A stretch of 64,000 bases of DNA from Bacteroides sp. GM023 (lineage in GTDB: Bacteria > Bacteroidota > Bacteroidia > Bacteroidales > Bacteroidaceae): positions 1-64,000 of the forward strand of contig NZ_JAAXGE010000013.1 of the NCBI RefSeq assembly GCF_014750685.1, in the 5' to 3' direction. Positions within the stretch are counted from its first letter, which is position 1. The number at the start of each line of letters is the position of its first letter. Positions 62,801-64,000 of the stretch are shown one piece after another. Under the pieces are notes generated by a model. That model was not told the DNA's origin. It saw nothing but the letters and a program-made list of their open reading frames with translations, and searched no databases. The position numbers and the translations under genes are program-made.

Positions 62801-62863
62801 GCGGTGAAATTCAATTATCCCAATACCCGTCAATATTCAGTTGGCGTGGAGGTTTCTTTCTAA
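59855..62863 (+). CDS. SusC/RagA-family TonB-linked outer-membrane protein
   Basis: The 1002-residue protein has a signal peptide (cut near SWAFSQ), a carboxypeptidase-like domain (about 25-105, VTGVVLSKEENEPIIGASVLIPGTTVGTITNVNGEFVL), the TonB-box-like SDTETLEEVVVLGYGSAKK, a plug with the SusC signature LRGMSSINASITPLYILDGAPV (about 165-190) and a C-terminal barrel ending in YSVGVEVSF. It has no N-terminal STN domain, so it should not signal to an anti-sigma factor. It imports glycan or peptide oligomers captured by the SusD partner that begins 19 bp downstream. Substrate cannot be deduced here since no enzymes are in view. Confidence 0.96.
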   Translation: MEKKIFLFTLCLFMGVSWAFSQTTRTVTGVVLSKEENEPIIGASVLIPGTTVGTITNVNGEFVLPNVPTTAKSIQVSYIGMKTIEVPITDNKMRIFVESDTETLEEVVVLGYGSAKKLGSVVSSVSTVNNKKLKNIPNASFADALQGQVAGLSVSSSSGEPSSTANIRLRGMSSINASITPLYILDGAPVSQVIFTTMNPDDIENITVLKDASATAIYGSRAANGVIVITSKKGKMGEKAQVTLKAQYGVSNLIDNGMKMMNSQEYMQFREILEPKLATDKDWIKHKQVVKQNNIDTDWADEVYRNNAPTYNLDLSVSGGGNNNSYYISLNHNNTEGIAPTSEMRRTSLRTNLEIRANNWLKLGINSNLAFQKYNANPDVSSDLSLSNPATFARLGRPDDSPRYYQLDEKGNAIFGDRADYLHESQILNPLYMESYRDRDRRNFSVNLNLFEEIRPVKGLILRAVQALEGFDYTYSSNVPPIANFTTPMGDVVQINDAKGQARENFQRFYRFTFTNTAEYKFHVENKHFVTLLLGQESIISKDNSFGTIVDGLTDSRLMLLSNGTEYMPPSHSVVESVFNSYFFRGDYTFKEKYYIDASYRLDGSSRFTPKYRWAEFYSLGAKWNLKAENFMSNVNWLNDLGIRISYGSTGNSSIGDYAYQSLLASSGAYEGESGTVIIQPGNPDLTWETVTSANIGVDFRLFNRFYGSIDLYKKKTSDMLMSIPYSYTTGFGNNIGNIGGMVNKGIDLNLNVDLINNAKFFWTFRASLNYNKNEITELFNGLNEYVIPDTGTKLKIGRSYGELYCVKRAGVDPRDGKIVWYDKNGNLTKTYSEDNAIFIDKQMFAPWTGGFGTTASWKGLTATVDFSFALNKYMINYDRYVLESPNDVGLKYNQTKRMLNMWTTPGQVTDIPAATEKVYLDDSFAENSSYLRLRTLSISYALPKKLIQKSKFFESCNIFFVGRNLLTFTDFTGYDPEPEMNAVKFNYPNTRQYSVGVEVSF

Positions 62864-62881
62864 ACATATAGGACATTAGTT

Positions 62882-64000
62882 ATGAGAAAAATAAATTATA
62901 TACTCTTTACAGCTGCTTTGCTGATTTGCAGTGCTTGTGATATGAATAAGATGCCGGAAGGTTCTCTGAGCGGAGACATCGTATTCACGATGCAGGATTG
63001 CCGCAGTTACCACATCGGGCTGTACGGCACTTTCCGGGCCTTGACCACCGGTGGTTTCGTCACTTATGGTGAAATACAAACGGACAATTTTCATGCGGTA
63101 TCCGAATATACCGGTGAATTGAATGTACTCTATACCGGAGATATCACTCCGGGGGCAGAGAGCGTTACCACAATATGGGCCGGTAATTATGAGACCATCG
63201 GACAAGCGAATTATTATATCAAGAAGCTAGACGAGCTTATAGCATCCGGGACAATTACCGCATCGGAAAATCTGGAACTCAAACGCTACATGGCAGAAGC
63301 GTTCTTCACCCGTGCTTATTGTTACTTCGACCTGACACAGAAGTTCTGCCAGCGGTACGATCCGGGGACTGCTTCCCAAGACCACAGCGGATTGCCATTG
63401 GTTACCAAATACAATCCGTCCAGTGACAACACACAGTATCCCGACCGCATGACGCTGGAGGAAACATACAAACTGATTCTGAATGATTTGTCGCAATCAT
63501 TGGAAGAAATGACGGCATTTGATGAGAAAAACCCGGATGCCAATCCTTCCGGCGCATTAACTCCCTGGATTACGACAGACGTAGTAAAAGCTCTTCAGGC
63601 ACGTGTTGCCCTGGTGATGGGCGATTATGAAACTGCCCTGAAAAAATCGGAAGGAATCATCAACTCGTCCAGATACAACCTGACGAACAATGAAACTAAT
63701 CTTTATAATTTCTGGAGCGTGGATTATGGAGCTTACGAGACTCTCTGGTTGGTCACGATGACCAGAGACTATACCGGATACTCTACGGGTTCTCCTTTCC
63801 TGGCAAATACCGGTGCTGTAATCAGCTTCATACCGACGAACGATGTAGCCACTTTGTATAGTGACAAAGACATACGCGCCAAAGCCTATCTGGGCAGCCG
63901 TGCGATTCGGGTATCGGCCGGTAGCGAAACTGTTTCCGCATTGACCAAATATCCGGGCAATCCGTACCTGTACTACAACATCAATACTTTCTGCAATATG
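62882..64000 (+). CDS. SusD/RagB-family lipoprotein (3' end outside window)
   Basis: The frame starts at ATG 62882, 18 bp after the susC stop, and stays open to the window end (373 codons). It has a lipoprotein signal (MRKINYILFTAALLICSAC, Cys19), the N-terminal SusD segment MPEGSLSGDIVFTMQDCRSYHIGLYGTFR, and the conserved TPR-like helices ELKRYMAEAFFTRAYCYFDLTQKF and LGLPLVTKYN-type loop (HSGLPLVTKYNP). SusD proteins lie on the cell surface and bind the substrate for import by SusC. The window cuts off the C-terminal part. Confidence 0.93.
   Translation, partial: MRKINYILFTAALLICSACDMNKMPEGSLSGDIVFTMQDCRSYHIGLYGTFRALTTGGFVTYGEIQTDNFHAVSEYTGELNVLYTGDITPGAESVTTIWAGNYETIGQANYYIKKLDELIASGTITASENLELKRYMAEAFFTRAYCYFDLTQKFCQRYDPGTASQDHSGLPLVTKYNPSSDNTQYPDRMTLEETYKLILNDLSQSLEEMTAFDEKNPDANPSGALTPWITTDVVKALQARVALVMGDYETALKKSEGIINSSRYNLTNNETNLYNFWSVDYGAYETLWLVTMTRDYTGYSTGSPFLANTGAVISFIPTNDVATLYSDKDIRAKAYLGSRAIRVSAGSETVSALTKYPGNPYLYYNINTFCNM

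Overview
The window looks like a chromosomal segment of a gut Bacteroides. The 16S rRNA start on the minus strand has a Bacteroides-type sequence, closest by eye to the thetaiotaomicron/ovatus/xylanisolvens group. Promoters fit the Bacteroidetes pattern (TTTG, about 20 bp, TAnnTTTG), and the content is typical: SusC/SusD, DUF4249 plus TonB receptor, fimbrillins, many SPII lipoproteins. All family names come from reading the translations; nothing was searched.

Layout. 1-188: 5' end of a 16S rRNA gene reading left, with three tandem promoters at 394-700. 700-3555: nearly gene-free DNA with a 60-63 bp tandem array, one small hypothetical gene, and a 171-bp diverged inverted repeat carrying two related small reading frames. 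3556-5049: an AbiEi-like/Fic fusion. 5668-13972: a phase-variable fimbrial locus with a tyrosine recombinase, a 327-bp invertible segment bounded by perfect 21-bp inverted repeats, an OmpA/DUF3575 protein, three lipoprotein fimbrial subunits and a clostripain-type protease. In the orientation present, the visible promoter elements point away from the fimbrial genes, so this copy is probably OFF. 14141-19943: a sigma-54 response regulator (minus), a four-domain sulfur-transfer oxidoreductase with a MarR regulator, then a DUF4136 lipoprotein and a beta-barrel. 20130-24779 (minus): split 5'-nucleotidase and a GH3/beta-lactamase fusion. 24936-26563: ribosomal protein L19 and a ROK sugar kinase. 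26743-32510: a MacAB-TolC-like efflux operon, followed by MsrAB.

33768-45155 is mostly minus strand. A DUF3836 protein and a membrane-anchored winged-helix regulator precede a seven-gene operon: LRR lipoprotein, DcuC-like carrier, isoaspartyl dipeptidase, porin, M14 carboxypeptidase, porin, lipoprotein esterase. That operon reads as a system for taking in and trimming acidic or isoaspartyl peptides. 45375-47327 is an AsmA-like/GT51 transglycosylase fusion. 47355-51068 holds a Ser/Arg-rich protein, two DUF4476 proteins and CvfB. mdh follows, then a DUF4249/TonB receptor pair, a lipoprotein, a zinc/cadmium-type P-ATPase with its Fur-family regulator, and finally a SusC and a truncated SusD at the right edge.

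The strongest items for follow-up are the fimbrial inversion switch and its co-encoded protease, the isoaspartyl-peptide operon, and the inverted small-ORF pair near the rRNA operon.
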